Shown: positions 41,655 through 52,745, counted from the stretch's first letter. The stretch: DNA of 64,000 bases from Blastocladiella emersonii ATCC 22665 (GCA_025594325.1 JANHCV010000015.1:372001-436000); one strand, 5' to 3'. Made by a program: numbers and translations. The notes: a model not told the origin generated them from the sequence alone.

Positions 41655-43057
41655 CTACTCCTCGTGCTTGGCGAGCATCTGGCTGCGCAGGCGCGAGTCG
41701 ATGGCGTCCATGAACTCGGCCGTGGTGGCGAACTTGTCGAGGCCCGCAGCGAGGGCGAGGTCCTTGGTCATGATGCCGTCGACGTCGACCGTGTCGATGC
41801 ACGCCTTCTCGAGGGTGGCGCAGAAGTCCGCGAGCGCCGGGTTCCCGTCGAGGGCGGCGCGGTGGGCGAGGCCGCGGGTCCAGGCGAAGATGGACGCGAT
41901 CGGGTTGGTCGACGTGGCCATGCCCTTCTGGTGCTGGCGGTAGTGGCGGGTGACGGTGCCGTGGGCGGCCTCGGCCTCGATGGTCTTGCCGTCGGGGGCG
42001 ACCAGGACCGAGGTCATGAGGCCAAGCGACCCGTAACCCTGGGCGAGCACGTCCGACTGCACGTCGCCGTCGTAGTTCTTGCACGCCCACACGAACCCGC
42101 CCTCGGACTTGATGGCCTGCGCGACCATGTCGTCGATCAGGCGGTGCTCATACCAGATCTTCTTGGCCTCGAACTGCGCCTGGTACTGCTTCTCGTAGAT
42201 GTCGGCGAAAATGTCCTTGAACCGGCCGTCGTACTTCTTGAGGATCGTGTTCTTGGTCGACAGGTACAGGGGCTCGCCGCGCTTGAGGGCGAGCTGGAAG
42301 CACGCGTGCGCGAAGGCCTCGATGGACGCGTCGATGTTGTACATGGACAGGGCGACGCCGGGGCCCTCGAACGTGTACACCTTGCGCGTCACGGGGGCAC
42401 CGCCGTTGGCGGGCGTGAAGACGAGCTCGAGGGTACCGGGCTCCTCGACGACCATGTCGGTGGCGCGGTACTGGTCGCCGAACGCGTGGCGGCCGATGAC
42501 GATGGGCTTGGTCCAGCCGGGGATCAGGCGCGGGATGCGCTCGAGCAGGATGGGCTCGCGGAACACGGTGCCGTTGAGGATGTTGCGGATGGTGCCGTTG
42601 GGCGACTTGTACATTTCCTTGAGCCCGAACTCCTGCACACGCGCCTCGTCGGGCGTGATGGTCGCGCACTTGATGCCGACGTTGTACTGCTTGATGGCGT
42701 TGGCGGCGTCGACCGTGACCTGGTCGTTGGTCGCGTCGCGGTGCTCCATGCCCAGGTCGTAGTACTTGATGGGCACGTCCACGTACGGCAGGATCAGCCG
42801 CTCGCGGATCCACTTCCAGATGATGCGCGTCATCTCGTCGCCGTCCAGCTCGACGACCGGGTTCGCCACCTTAATCTTGGGGATCGTGGTCGTGGTCGCG
42901 GCGGAGGCCACAGCGGCGGTGGCGGTGGTGGTCGACACTACGGAACGCGCGCGAAGAGGGACAGGGTCAGCAAGATGTTCGCTTGATAGTCCACACGAGG
43001 CGGCGGGCGACACTCACTCGACCGGCGCAGGCCGTGCATCAGGGAGCGGGCGAGCAT
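41655..43057 (-). CDS. NADP-dependent isocitrate dehydrogenase, mitochondrial type
   Basis: Two exons, 43057-43018 and 42937-41655, with an 80 nt intron having a GTGAGT donor; 440 residues. The 13-residue first exon ([13 protein letters not shown]) plus the Ser/Thr/Ala stretch after it looks like a mitochondrial presequence. From residue 30 the sequence follows eukaryotic NADP-IDH exactly: [15 protein letters not shown], the substrate-binding [30 protein letters not shown] for metal binding, and [13 protein letters not shown] for NADP binding. The active-site YEHRLIDDM is intact. It decarboxylates isocitrate to 2-oxoglutarate and makes NADPH in the matrix. Yeast IDP1 is the closest named relative; peroxisomal forms lack this leader. 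Confidence 0.95.
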
Positions 43058-44487
43058 GGTGTGGTGTATGACTGTTGCGTTCAGTTCAGTAGCGGTGCAT
43101 GAGCGGGTGAGGTGAGCGCAGAGGGGGAGAGCGGGAACGCGTCGCGGGTGGGCCCGACCACATCAACACGTTGGAGCGACCGGCTGACCAACTCGCCCGC
43201 CCATGACTCGCCCGCCTCGCCGACCGCCGCGTACGCGACCGACCGACGCGGAGACATACGGAACGCCGCGAGCGACGCCACGATAACGCGAATTCGCTCA
43301 CGCCCGCGGATTCGCCATTGGCTCGCCCGTCGCCGAGGCGCGGCTTATCTGGCGCACAGATAATCGCTGGGGCGAGTCATCGTCGTCGCCGGCGGCAGCC
43401 ACGCGCGAGGCGCAGCGCGTGGTGCGCGAGTCACCATCGCCGAGGAGGGGAGGGACGAGAGAAAGGGCGGAGCTGCCGCGTCCTCGCTCTCTCGCGCTCC
43501 GCGCCGCGGTGCAGGATGTGCATGGATGATCGACCACGCGCAACCGGCAAGGGCGAGCACGGCGCGCACATCCCCCACGCCTGGGGAGCGATGCGCAGGG
43601 CGACAGCGCGAAGGCGAGGGCGAGGGCGAGGCAAGTGGGCGCGCGCGCGGACAACCGCAGGGATGGGATCGAGGAGAACGAGGAAGCGAAGCGAGTGGAT
43701 CGACGTACTGATGGAGAGGTGATACACGCGGTGAGGGCGAAGGAGGAAGGGAGAGAGGAAGCGATGCACCTCTCGCTCTTGAACCCTCCGACGGCGACGT
43801 TGACGCTGACGGTGGCGGCGGCGTTCGCCACACACGCGCTCTTTGGCCGTCGACGCGGTTCGCTCGCTAAGGCTGCGTCCCACCCGTTCTGCCCGCCCAG
43901 TGTGGCACAGGGGGCTGGGCCAGAGGTTGGGGGTGATGTCGCCGGTCGCCCGCCGTGGGGCCGCTCGCTTTTCATCGCCCTGCTCGTGCGCTCATCCGCC
44001 CGCTCGGGCCGCTCGGAACACCGCCGGATGCGGGTGCAAAGGTCAGCTGCCCGCGCCGCCCCGCCTCCGCCGGCATCACCGTGCCGGACATGACGCGCGC
44101 CGTGCCGGATCTCGACGCGTTGGTGATGGCGGAGCGGCGGCGGCTTCCGACGCCAAGGGCATCACGGCGAGGATCACGCGCGCCGAGGGCGTCGGTGGCC
44201 TTGCATGAACCCGCCGCGGAGACGAATTCACACGGTGCGGCGGCGCGGCGCGGGGGACCTGCCGCGCGCACGCCGGCTGCTGCAAGGGACGACGCGGCGT
44301 GCATGTCGCGCAGGACACCGGGCGTGAAGCGAAAGCGTGTGGCGCCGATCGTGGCACGTGAGCGATTCCAATGACAGCCCCGCAGCGTGACCCGCAGTTG
44401 TCTCTCGCTTTTCTTGCTCCACCCACCTCCAACCTTGCCCCTCTCGAATCACGGCCGATCCACCGCCCATCGCGCCCGCGCGACTCC
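43058..44487. other. 1.4 kb intergenic region
   Basis: This region lies between the start of the isocitrate dehydrogenase gene and the mitochondrial protein gene at 44488, so it should hold two divergent promoters. Several open frames cross it on both strands, but all are Arg/Ala/Ser-rich with no recognisable segment. I see no repeats or RNA genes. Confidence 0.5.
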
Positions 44488-45303
44488 ATGCAATCGACCA
44501 CCATGCTTGCCCTCTCCATGCATTCTGCCGCGGCATCGCGCGCCGCGGCCCGCCGCCACTTCTCGGCCTCGCCCGCCGCCCTCGGGTTCAACATGGACAA
44601 CTTCTGGACCGGCATCACCAAGACGCGCCCGCGGAAGCCCGCTGGTGACGCCGCCGGCAACAACCGCGGCAACGGCGACGACGTCATGGACAAGATCTCG
44701 GAGATGGCGTCCACGTCCGGCACCGCCGCCGACGGCGGGAAGCCCATGGGCCGCTCGTTTGCGCGCCGCCGCCAGTCCGGCTTCACGCCGCGCGACGGGT
44801 CCGCTGCTCCCTCCCCCGCCGACGGCAGCGCCGCGCCCGCGGGCGACCGTGCGCCGCGCCGCGACCAGGGGCAGCGGTTCGAGCCGCGCGCGCCGCGCAC
44901 GCCCAAGTTCGGCAGCTCCCCCTCCACCTCGATGGGCGCCGGCCGGTTCATCTTCGAGACGTACCAGCCGCCGACGCTGTCCGCTATCCGCGCCGCGCAG
45001 AACCCGTGGACGCGCGACCTCGCGCGGCTGCCGACCGCGCAGCACGGCGAGGTGCTGACGGAGGAGAAGGTCAAGGCGATCCGCGAGGCGATCGGCGGCG
45101 ACTACAAGCCGTACGTCGTGGCGCTGCCCGAGGCCGCGGCCCAGACGCTGTCCGCTGAGCAGCGGCACGTCGCCGAGCAGGCGCTCCGCGTCCTCAACGC
45201 CAATGCGTCGTACAAGGTCGCGGACAAGGTGCAGGTTATCGGCACGATCGTCGAGGGGATGACCGGCGGGGAGGTCAAGCGCGCGGATATCGCGGCGGCG
45301 TAA
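44488..45303 (+). CDS. mitochondrial protein of unknown function
   Basis: A single exon of 271 residues. The ATG at 44488, or the one at 44503 in a better ACCATG context, starts a clear presequence: LSMHSAAASRAAARRHFSASPA, with an RRHFSAS cleavage-like motif. A central Arg/Gly/Pro-rich low-complexity region (about 40-150) is followed by a more ordered part with FIFETYQPPTLSAI, NPWTRDLARLP and a helix-rich end (AEQALRVLNANASYKVADKVQVIGTIVEGM). The layout (disordered linker, short ordered C-terminus) fits a mitochondrial ribosomal or assembly factor, but I cannot name the family. It is convergent with TRM9, 56 bp away. Confidence 0.65.
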   Translation: MQSTTMLALSMHSAAASRAAARRHFSASPAALGFNMDNFWTGITKTRPRKPAGDAAGNNRGNGDDVMDKISEMASTSGTAADGGKPMGRSFARRRQSGFTPRDGSAAPSPADGSAAPAGDRAPRRDQGQRFEPRAPRTPKFGSSPSTSMGAGRFIFETYQPPTLSAIRAAQNPWTRDLARLPTAQHGEVLTEEKVKAIREAIGGDYKPYVVALPEAAAQTLSAEQRHVAEQALRVLNANASYKVADKVQVIGTIVEGMTGGEVKRADIAAA

Positions 45304-45359
45304 GGCTAAGTTTTGTATCTTCATCTTCTTCCAGTACCTTAACAATAATAAACCCCTCT

Positions 45360-46166
45360 CTACTCTGCACCACCCCTCCGGATCACGCAGTAGTGGTTGT
45401 CGCGGTCATACCCGGACCGCACCACCTCGCCGCCCGCCTCCGCGACATTCGCCTCGAGCTCGCCCTGCACGAACAGGTGGTAGTACCGCTTGTACACGAC
45501 GTCGACGCGCCCGTCCGCGCGCGCCACCGCCGGCGCGTCCCCCTTGGCCTCGGGTTTCCGCACGGTCGGCATGTGCCACGGCACGTACACGTCCTGCGCA
45601 GGGAACGTCCGCTTCCCGCCCTGCTGCTCCATGGCCCACACGTAGACCAGCGCCTCGCCGCCTGGGCGGAGTAGGCGGAGGACTTCCCGGATCGCGGCGA
45701 TGCGGCGCGACGGCGAGGACAGGTGGTGGATCACGGCGATTGAGATGCAAAAGTCCTACACCACAGTCGGGTCTCAGCGCGACGTTCACGACAACCACGG
45801 CGAGACAGAACGTACAAACCGGGCGCTCGGACACGGCACATCGAGCGCATCCCCGACCACCGCGTCAAACCCGCGCTCGCGGCAGATCCCCACGAGCTGG
45901 TCGCTGCGATCAACCCCCAGCGTCCACACGGCCTTGTTGACACCGAGGTACTTGCCGTTGCCGCACCCGACGTCGCACCCGACACTGCCGGGCCGCTGCT
46001 CGCGCAGGAACGCCTCGACCACGGGCCACGGCTTGTACCGCGTCGCCGAGAAGTGGATTGCAATGTCGTTGTACACGCGGTGCACCGACTCTTGCTCCAG
46101 CGCCGCGTGCGCCGCGTCGTCGGACGGGGCGGGGAGCGCGATGGGTTGCGGCGGGAGAGAGGTCAT
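45360..46166 (-). CDS. TRM9: TRM9/ALKBH8-type tRNA wobble uridine methyltransferase
   Basis: Two exons, 46166-45816 and 45755-45360, with a 60 nt intron; 248 residues, about the size of yeast Trm9. The N-terminus has ESVHRVYNDIAIHFSATRYKPWPVVEAFL, a hallmark of the family. The SAM-binding motif is GCDVGCGNGKYLG, followed by VDRSDQLVGICRERGFD. The second exon starts DFCISIAVIHHLSSPSRRIAAIREVLRLLRPGG, and then comes VYVWAMEQ. The C-terminus (KRYYHLFVQGELEANVAEAGGEVV) is also typical. Trm9 with Trm112 forms mcm5U at the wobble position in the cytosol. It is divergent from CTNNBL1, with 115 bp between starts. Confidence 0.93.
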
Positions 46167-46281
46167 TCAGATACGTGGTGAGACGACGTCGTCGAGAACG
46201 AAGCGTGGTGGTAGCTGCTCTGCTTTCCTCGACTCGGCTCGGCCACGGAGCACACTCCACTCTCTGCAACGCATCGACACC

Positions 46282-48266
46282 ATGGATATCGACGCGCTGT
46301 TCAAGGTGAGACGCGCGATGCAGCAACCGCTGAGACGGATCGCCTAACCACGGGAACGTGTAGGCGCCGGCGCCCAAGCGCAAGGCCGACATGTTCGCGA
46401 GCCTGCCGCCCGCCAAGGCGCGCAAGACGGGCGAGCACGAGGCCACGGTCGAGGACGTGCCCGAGGAGCACGACGAGGACGGTGTCGGCGACGCGCCCGC
46501 GCCCGAGACCGGCGCCGCCGACGCCGTCCCGGACGACGAGGACGACCCGCGCTTCTTCGGCGACGGCCTGTCGGCCGAGGACCGTCGGATCCTAGACCTC
46601 GTCGACACCGCCGAGTCTGTCGACGTCGCCGAACTCGACCTGCCCGCACTCAAAAAAGTCGTGTCGCGGTTCGAAAAGGCGTACAAGACGAACCTGTCGC
46701 TGCGCAGCAAGTACCCGTCGGACCCGTCGCGGTTCCTCGATTCCGAAGTCGAGCTGGACGCCGAGGCGCGCGCGCTCGCGATCCTCGCCACGGCCCCGCA
46801 CCTGTACCGCGACGCGGTCGCGCTCAACGTGCCCGACGCGCTCGTCCGCCTCCTGACGCACGAGAACCCGGATATTGGGATGGCCGCCGTCGAGGTGGCC
46901 ACCGAGCTGCTCGACGACGACGTCATCAACCCCGAGGACGACGACGTCGGGCTCGACACGTTGCGCGGGATCCGCGAGTTTGTGGCGGATCTCCTCGAGC
47001 GCGACTTTTTGCCGATTGTCGAGGCCGCGTTCCGCCGCGAGCCCGAGCTGCACGCCGCCGTCGAGGGTGGGGGTGAGGAGGCGGAGGCGGAGCGCGACGA
47101 GGCGCTGTACAAGTACCTAGCGCTGCTCGACAACCTGCTGGGTGTCGACGAGACCATGGCGGGCGTCGTCGTCGCGCAGACCAAGTTCCTCGACCTGATC
47201 CTCGCGCAGCTCCGGCCCGCTGATCCCAAATCCGCCGCCGCCTTCTCGCCGCTCCGCGCGTACGCCGCCGAACTCCTGGCCGTGCTCGTGCAAAACGGCG
47301 GCCGCGCGGCGCGCACCGCGGTCGTCGCGGGCGGCGGGCTCGACTTGCTGCTGACGGTGCTGTCCGGGTTCCGGAAACGCGACCCGGACTCGGCCGAGAC
47401 CGCCGAGTTCATGGAGAACGCCTTCGACGCCGTGTGCTTGTGCCTGTCGGAGCCCGAGGCACAGCAAGCGTTCCGCGACGCCGAGGGCGGCGAGCTCATG
47501 GTCCTGCTGATCAAGAAGCGCCAGCGCGCGCGGATCCGCGCGGTGCGGGTGCTCAACTACGCGACGCAGCTGACCACGGGTGGGGAGGATGAGGCGGTCA
47601 AGACGGCCGTCCACCTCGTCGCCGACGCCGGCGTCCTCGGGTGCGTGTTCCCGCTGTTCATGCAGCAGGACCACCGCAAGATGGCCAAGGCGTACAAGAC
47701 CGAGTTCAGCGCGGTGTCGGACGACGAGCATCTCGCGTGTACCCTCGCCAACCTCGTGCGCGCCGTGCACCGCGCGCTCGCGAAGGGCGGGGACGAGGCG
47801 TGGACCGCCAAGGTCGCGGACGTGCACGCGCGCCTCCTGCGCAAGTTTGCCGAGGACGGGCACGCCAAGGTCATCCAGGTCGTCAAGCAGTTTGCCAAGT
47901 ACCACGAGAAGCTCGCCGCGTACGACGCGACCCGGCGCGAGGAGGAGGACGACGACGAGGAACTCGTACGCTGATGCGGGCGCCGCAACTTCAGACGCAG
48001 CTGACACCCGCGCGCATGTGTAGGACGCGGACCGCCGGTATCTCGACCGGCTCGACCGCGGCCTATCGACGCTGTCACAGCTGGCGATCCTGCTCGGGTT
48101 CCTGGTGCGCGACGACGACGAGTGCCGCGAGCTGGTCCCGATGCTCCTGCAGGCCGTCGACCTGACGCCCGCGCACGTCGCGGCCGTGCTCAAGGACTAC
48201 CTCGCGTACGCCGACCCGGGCGTCGTGGCCGAGTTCAAGGGGCTCGTCGACCAGTTCGAAAACTAA
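46282..48266 (+). CDS. CTNNBL1: CTNNBL1, spliceosome-associated armadillo protein
   Basis: Three exons, 46282-46305, 46364-47965 and 48024-48266, with two 58 nt introns; 622 residues against about 563 in human. The first exon codes for only eight residues (MDIDALFK). Residues about 20-50 are acidic, with a basic PKRKADMF signal before them. The armadillo region includes LDSEVELDAEARALAILATAPHLY, LLTHENPDIGMAAVEVATELLDDD, LLDNLLGVDE and FMENAFDAVCLCLSE, closely matching the family. The final exon (YLDRLDRGLSTLSQLAILLGFLV) closes the repeat. CTNNBL1 joins the Prp19/CDC5L part of the spliceosome in the nucleus. It is convergent with TACO1, with only 15 bp between stops. Confidence 0.93.
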
Positions 48267-48281
48267 GCTAGCTCAAATACA

Positions 48282-49164
48282 TTACTCTTCTGCACTCGTC
48301 GCGTTGGTGTGCACGCGCAGGACATCGTCGAGCGCCTCGAGCTGGTCGACCATCTTCTCGAGCGCGGCCTCGGCGTCGGGCGTCGCCACAGGCACCTTAT
48401 AGTCGTCGAGCGGCACGTACGCCGAGTCGATAGCCGCGACCGCGTGGCCGCGCGCGCGCAGCGCCGCCGCCGTCGTGTACATGCCGTTGAACGGCGTCGT
48501 GACCACCCACTCCGCCTCCCCCTCGCCGACCTCGACATCCTCGGCGCCCGCCTCAAGCGCGTCCTCGAACACGGCGTCAAACTCGCCGCCCGCGACCGTG
48601 ATCAGGCCCTTGCGCGAGAACATGTACCCGACGCTGCTCAGGTTGCCGTCGGCTTTCGTGAACACCTTGCGCACGTCCTGGAACGCCCGGTTCCCGTTGT
48701 CCGTCAGCGACTCGACCACGAACGCGAACCCGTGCGCTGTCCCCTCGTACAGCGCCGACGTGAGGGTAACGGCGTCGGGGCCCTGCGCCTTCTTGATCGC
48801 GGACTCGATCGACGCTTTCGGCATGTTCAGCGACCGCGCTTTCTGCAGCAGCGCGGCCAGCGCGGCGTTCGCGGACGGGTCCGATGAGCCCGAGGCTACA
48901 TGAGGGGGTGGGTGAGCGGGTGCGACGGGGGCGGGACGGCGACGGTGGAGGCGTACACTTGACCGCGTTGATAATCTCCCGCCCGAGCCGCGAGAAGACG
49001 AGCGCGCGCCGCGTATCGGCATCGCCCTTCTTGTGCCGGATCTTGGACCACTTGTTGTGGCCCGCGGCGAGGGACGGTGTCGCGTGGATCGCGCGGGCTG
49101 GGGTCGCGATCGCCGCCGCGAGGGCGGGCGGGGCGCGGAGAGCGGCGCGGACGGCAGAGAGCAT
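48282..49164 (-). CDS. TACO1: TACO1/YebC-family mitochondrial translation factor
   Basis: Two exons, 49164-48957 and 48895-48282, with a 61 nt intron; 273 residues, close to human TACO1. A presequence (MLSAVRAALRAPPALAAAIATPARAIHATP) precedes the signature AGHNKWSKIRHKKGDADTRRA. The rest has NAALAALLQKARSLNMPKASIESAIKKAQ (in pieces), YEGTAHGFAFVVESLTDNGNRAFQDVRKVFTK and FDAVFEDALEAGAEDVE, all YebC hallmarks. TACO1 promotes translation of polyproline-containing mitochondrial proteins such as COX1. The 5' end (HATPS-type cleavage region and the TTCATGGGTTGCAT element) is echoed in three neighbouring genes on the same strand, discussed under findings. Confidence 0.94.
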
Positions 49165-49191
49165 GGTGTAGATGGGCTGTGTTAGCAGCGG

Positions 49192-49205
49192 TTCATGGGT
49201 TGCAT
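49192..49205 (-). promoter_or_regulatory. ATGCAACCCATGAA element, TACO1 copy
   Basis: It lies 28 bp before the TACO1 ATG. The 14 bp core is shared with elements at 50187, 54424 and 55510; the last five bases of the longer 19 bp form differ here. Confidence 0.55.
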
Positions 49206-49406
49206 AGAGTCGGGTGGCGCAGTCGCGCGGAGATGGCGGGGTCGAGGGAGAGAGAAGGGGAGGGCGGCGGTGTGGCTCGGCTGCTGTTGGCGCAGCGGAC
49301 GGCCGGCTTGGCCATCAACAACTCTATTCGCTCAGGGACGTGGATCGCCGCAAAATCGGTATATAGACACGCCAGGGCGTGGCGACAACGGCCGAGTCGC
49401 CGATCG

Positions 49407-50161
49407 TCAGGACGACGACGACGAGCCCTTGCTGCTCTCAGGTTCCCGTTCTTCTGCTTCTGCCGCAGCAGCAGGAGCGGTGCTCGCGGACTCGGACTCG
49501 GCCGAAGAAGCGCCGGGCTGCACCTGCTCGGACGGCTTCGCCTGTTGCAGTTGTGCGGGTAACGGTTCAGCCTCGACTTGGTACCAGTACGCTGCCGACT
49601 TCGACGCCTGGCCAAAGACCGGCATGATGCGCAAGTCGGCGGCCCGCGCGGCCTCGTCGTCGAGCGGTCGCCTGGATGGGCCCTTGCCGGACCAAAAGTC
49701 GGCGGACCGCCCGCCATACCGCATGCGCACCGTCGGGCCGCGGGGAGGTCGAGGTTTGCTTTTGCTCGGCTCTACGCGAGTGCGAAAAGGTCAGCCGCTT
49801 CCGATTTGCGGGTCACGGATCGGGCGCGAGGGGTACCCTTGTCCTCGGCGTCAGCGGCGTGCTCCTTAGACTTTGAGCAAGCGCGGTTCCGCTTCGCCGA
49901 GTGTCGTTTTGCCCGGTCAGAGTCGACGGGTTCTGCGACGCTCGCTGCCGACCCGGCGCGACTACTGTCGTCGGCCTGCACGGACTCTGGGCGGTTTCGG
50001 TTCCGTGACTTCTTGAGCTTGGCCGTGACCTCCGAGGGTGGTTCTGGCTCATTTTTGGCCCAGAAGCCCTCGATTCGGGCGGCGGCAGCGCACGGCGTGG
50101 CGTGGAGCGCTCGCGCCAAGCAGCGGGCCGAGAGAGTGCGGGTGGAAACGGCGGCGAGCAT
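49407..50161 (-). CDS. mitochondrial small protein B (TACO1-like presequence, unknown body)
   Basis: Two exons, 50161-49837 and 49771-49407, with a 65 nt intron having a GTACCC donor; 229 residues. The start (MLAAVSTRTLSARCLARALHATP) is a mitochondrial presequence whose ALHATP echoes AIHATPS of TACO1. A short ordered piece, RIEGFWAKNEPEPPS, resembles LEDFWERSEPGS of gene D. Most of the rest is Lys/Arg/Ser/Ala-rich and disordered-looking; an ordered-looking RYGGRSADFWSGKG and an AAYWYQVEAEPLPA segment follow the intron. No family is recognised. The promoter element at 50187 is shared with TACO1. A gain of a mitochondrial-targeting 5' end by duplication would explain the resemblance. Confidence 0.65.
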
Positions 50162-50186
50162 CGTAGATCGGGTCCCGGGCTAGCAG

Positions 50187-50205
50187 TTCATGGGTTGCAT
50201 CAAGT
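50187..50205 (-). promoter_or_regulatory. ACTTGATGCAACCCATGAA element, gene B copy
   Basis: The element lies 26 bp before the ATG at 50161. The 19 bp form differs from the gene C and D copies at one position. Confidence 0.6.
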
Positions 50206-51533
50206 GGCGTGGCACAGTCGAGTGGTGGTGGTGGCTCAGGGAGAGAAGCGAGCGCGCGAAGCGGACCGGCCGCGAGGCCACACGGCTCGCTTGCTCCACG
50301 GCCGATCTCGCCCGCCTCGAACGCCGTCCGATGGGATAGCGGTTCCGCCTGCCTCTGATATTCATCGTATTTTCCGAGCGGAGACTCTGGCTAGGCCATG
50401 GCCCAGACGAGAGCGCTGGGGGGAAGGCGGATCGGCCGTGGCCTTGCGAGGCGCCGCGAGACAAAGTTGTCTCGCGATTACCCCGACCACGTGACGGTAG
50501 TTTGAACGCGTTTCGTGACGCGTTTTGCGTCAGAATGATCTCCTACTCGCCAAGCAATTTGACGGTGCGCGTCGCTTGACGAACAGCAGGCTGATTTCGG
50601 CGAGAGACACAGCCACGAGCCGCACAAACTGAGTGAAGTGGTAGGGTGTCTTTGGCTTGGACGGCGAGCAAGGCATCGTTGAGCCGAGCTTCTTCTGAGT
50701 GATTGTAGATAAACTACCTTGATCAATCCGAGACAGAACCTGCGGCGTTAAGGCTGCTGTTGTCAAAGTGCCATGTGGAGGTCGGCGATGATGGATGCGG
50801 ACGAGAATCTTGGACGAAACCCCGCACGAAGGACAAGCCGGAGCTTGATGTGCGAGTGAGACCACCGCAAACTCTTCCGAAAGCAGCTTTTAAATTTATC
50901 TGACCTAGCCCTGAGAAGAGGCGACTCGTACTTTGGCCGGGTCTGTCGTTAGATCTTGTAGAGGTGTGAGCGGAGCAGGCAGGAGGGCAGGGCATTGTCG
51001 ATTAACGTCCGTCGAAAGAGAATTATATGAGCTCAAGTTATTATCTCGGTAAGAATCCCCAGGGCCTCGCGGTGAGAGCCTTCCTGCTGCGCGACGATGC
51101 TTACGCCGCTGCCCCGTTTTGTGTTCGATTATAGCTGGTTTTTCAGGTCATTTTTTTCTGTCCTGTTATCCCTGAAAGGAAATTCTTTCCCCCGCGCGCG
51201 CGAGTTCGTGGGCGACCGCGGGAGACGCGTCGCGAAAACGCGTGACCGCCCACACGACTTGTTTCCGACTTCTTCGCGCTCGTCAACGACAACGACAGCG
51301 AGTGATCAGGTTGGTGATGGCTCATCCCAGCTGTCCTCAGACTTGACTTTCAAGTCCCGAATATGAGATTCTCAAGTCAGAGCTTTTCACTCAAATCGTT
51401 TATTGCGTACTCTTTCAGGAATCTTCCTCTAAATCCTCTTCAAGCAGCAATGATCAGCATTGACGCAAGCTCTTTCTTTCAAATGATCAGACTCAAGAGA
51501 TATGTATCCATTATTCCTTCTGAACACATTCCT
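50206..51533. other. 1.3 kb low-GC spacer
   Basis: This spacer lies between gene B and the 3' end of the J-protein gene. From about 50500 to 51480 the sequence is clearly more AT-rich than its surroundings. Short frames (for example 50723-50995 on the minus strand) show no convincing family. It includes the 14-mer at 51222-51235 and a nearby second ACGCGT. I see no transposase or repeat pair. Confidence 0.45.
51222..51235. promoter_or_regulatory. GAGACGCGTCGCGA motif
   Basis: Third perfect copy of the 14-mer, followed at once by AAAACGCGTGA with a second ACGCGT core. It is not close to a start codon I can place. Confidence 0.3.
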
Positions 51534-52553
51534 TTAATCGACAGGACGCCCATCAGCGTCGAGGTAACGCTTGTACTTGTAGCGGTAATCGCGCTCCCCG
51601 TTCGCCTTGAGAGGCCAGCCGTAGGAGACTGCACCCGAAGGATAGCCGTCGCGACCACCTCCCTGCACATCCTGCATGCCATGCATACCTTGCATACCCT
51701 GCATAGCCGGGAGGAAATAGATGGTTGGCGGTAGACGGCGTTTTGCCTCCTCCTCTTTCTGCACGCGCTTTTTACGATCCGCGTCTTCCTGCTCGCGCCG
51801 CAGGCGGTCCTGCTCCTCCTGCTCGCGCCGGCGGATGCGCTCCTGTTCAAGGCGGAGCTGCGCCTGCTGGCTCTCCCACTCGGCCTTCCGGCGCTTCTCC
51901 TCGGCGGCCTCGCGCTGGATGCGCTCGCGCTCGACCTGCTCGCGCAACTTGAGCTCATGCTCGCGCTTGTCCGCCTCGGCCTTCTCGCGCAGAACGCGCT
52001 CCCGGTCAGCCTTCTCCCGCTCGCGTTTGATCTCCTCGTCGCGCTGCTGGTCGCGAAGGTGCATCTTGTGCATCATGTCGGCCATCTCCTTGTCGCGCCG
52101 GGCGTTTTTGGCATCCTGCTCGTCGAGCGCCTTGCGCAGGACCGCCTTCACGTCCGCGGCCGATGGCGTCGAGGTGGCCGACGGCTTGGAGCCGCCCTGG
52201 GCCTGGTTTTTGAGCAGCTCCTCGTAGAGCTGGCGCATCTTCTTGAGCTCCTCCTCGGCAGCGTCGGCGTGGTACTTGTCGGGCTGAGGGACCAGGTCCT
52301 TGGGACCTTCGAACTGGGGGCCGCAGCTGTCGGGTACCGTTGAATGCGCCGAAAGGGACTTGTCGTACTTGCCGCGATGGAAGGGGTCGCGAAGAATGTT
52401 GTAGGCGTCCGTGAGCTCGCGGAACTGCTGGGCCGCGGCCGGGCTTTTGTTGCGGTCCGGGTGGCACGTCAGGGCCTTGGTGCGGTAGGCGCGCCTGATC
52501 TCCTCCTGCGTCGCGCTGCGCGGGACGCCGAGTAGGTCGTAGTGGTTTGGCAT
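51534..52553 (-). CDS. J-domain protein with long charged coiled coil
   Basis: An intron-less gene of 339 residues starting MPNHYDLLGVPRSATQEEIRRAYR. The J domain (residues 4-68) has an intact HPD (CHPDRNKSP) and a helix IV tail (YDKSLSAHS). Residues about 100-290 form a continuous coiled coil rich in Arg, Glu, Lys and Gln (REREKADRERVLREKAEADKREHELKL, in pieces). The C-terminus has a short GMQGM-type repeat and ends with YKYKRYLDADGRPVD. J proteins stimulate Hsp70; partners are unknown. The coiled coil resembles those of caldesmon-like or ERM-like linkers only in composition. The nearest upstream DNA contains an inverted copy of the CACGTG element (52746-52760). Confidence 0.85.
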   Translation of the reverse strand: MPNHYDLLGVPRSATQEEIRRAYRTKALTCHPDRNKSPAAAQQFRELTDAYNILRDPFHRGKYDKSLSAHSTVPDSCGPQFEGPKDLVPQPDKYHADAAEEELKKMRQLYEELLKNQAQGGSKPSATSTPSAADVKAVLRKALDEQDAKNARRDKEMADMMHKMHLRDQQRDEEIKREREKADRERVLREKAEADKREHELKLREQVERERIQREAAEEKRRKAEWESQQAQLRLEQERIRRREQEEQDRLRREQEDADRKKRVQKEEEAKRRLPPTIYFLPAMQGMQGMHGMQDVQGGGRDGYPSGAVSYGWPLKANGERDYRYKYKRYLDADGRPVD

Positions 52554-52745
52554 TGCGTAGTCGGTGTCTGCTCGCTGCAAGTGGTTCTGATGATGCTAAA
52601 CGAGAGCTAGGGCGGTCCGCCTTTTATCGACAGACACGGTCAAGCTTCCTTTCTTGACAGGGAAATGAAAATGAGTGGACAAAAGGGTGACAAACAGTCG
52701 ACAAAAACCGTGCTGACCCGAGTGGCGCAGCGCGTCAAGGATAAG

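Noticed and set aside
43298-43975. A minus-strand frame of 225 residues in the 1.4 kb spacer.
   Set aside because: Random-looking Ser/Arg/Ala composition, no conserved segment, and a position expected for two promoters.
50723-50995. A 90-residue minus-strand frame in the AT-rich island.
   Set aside because: Some protein-like stretches, but no start context, no splice partner and no family; not enough to call a gene.
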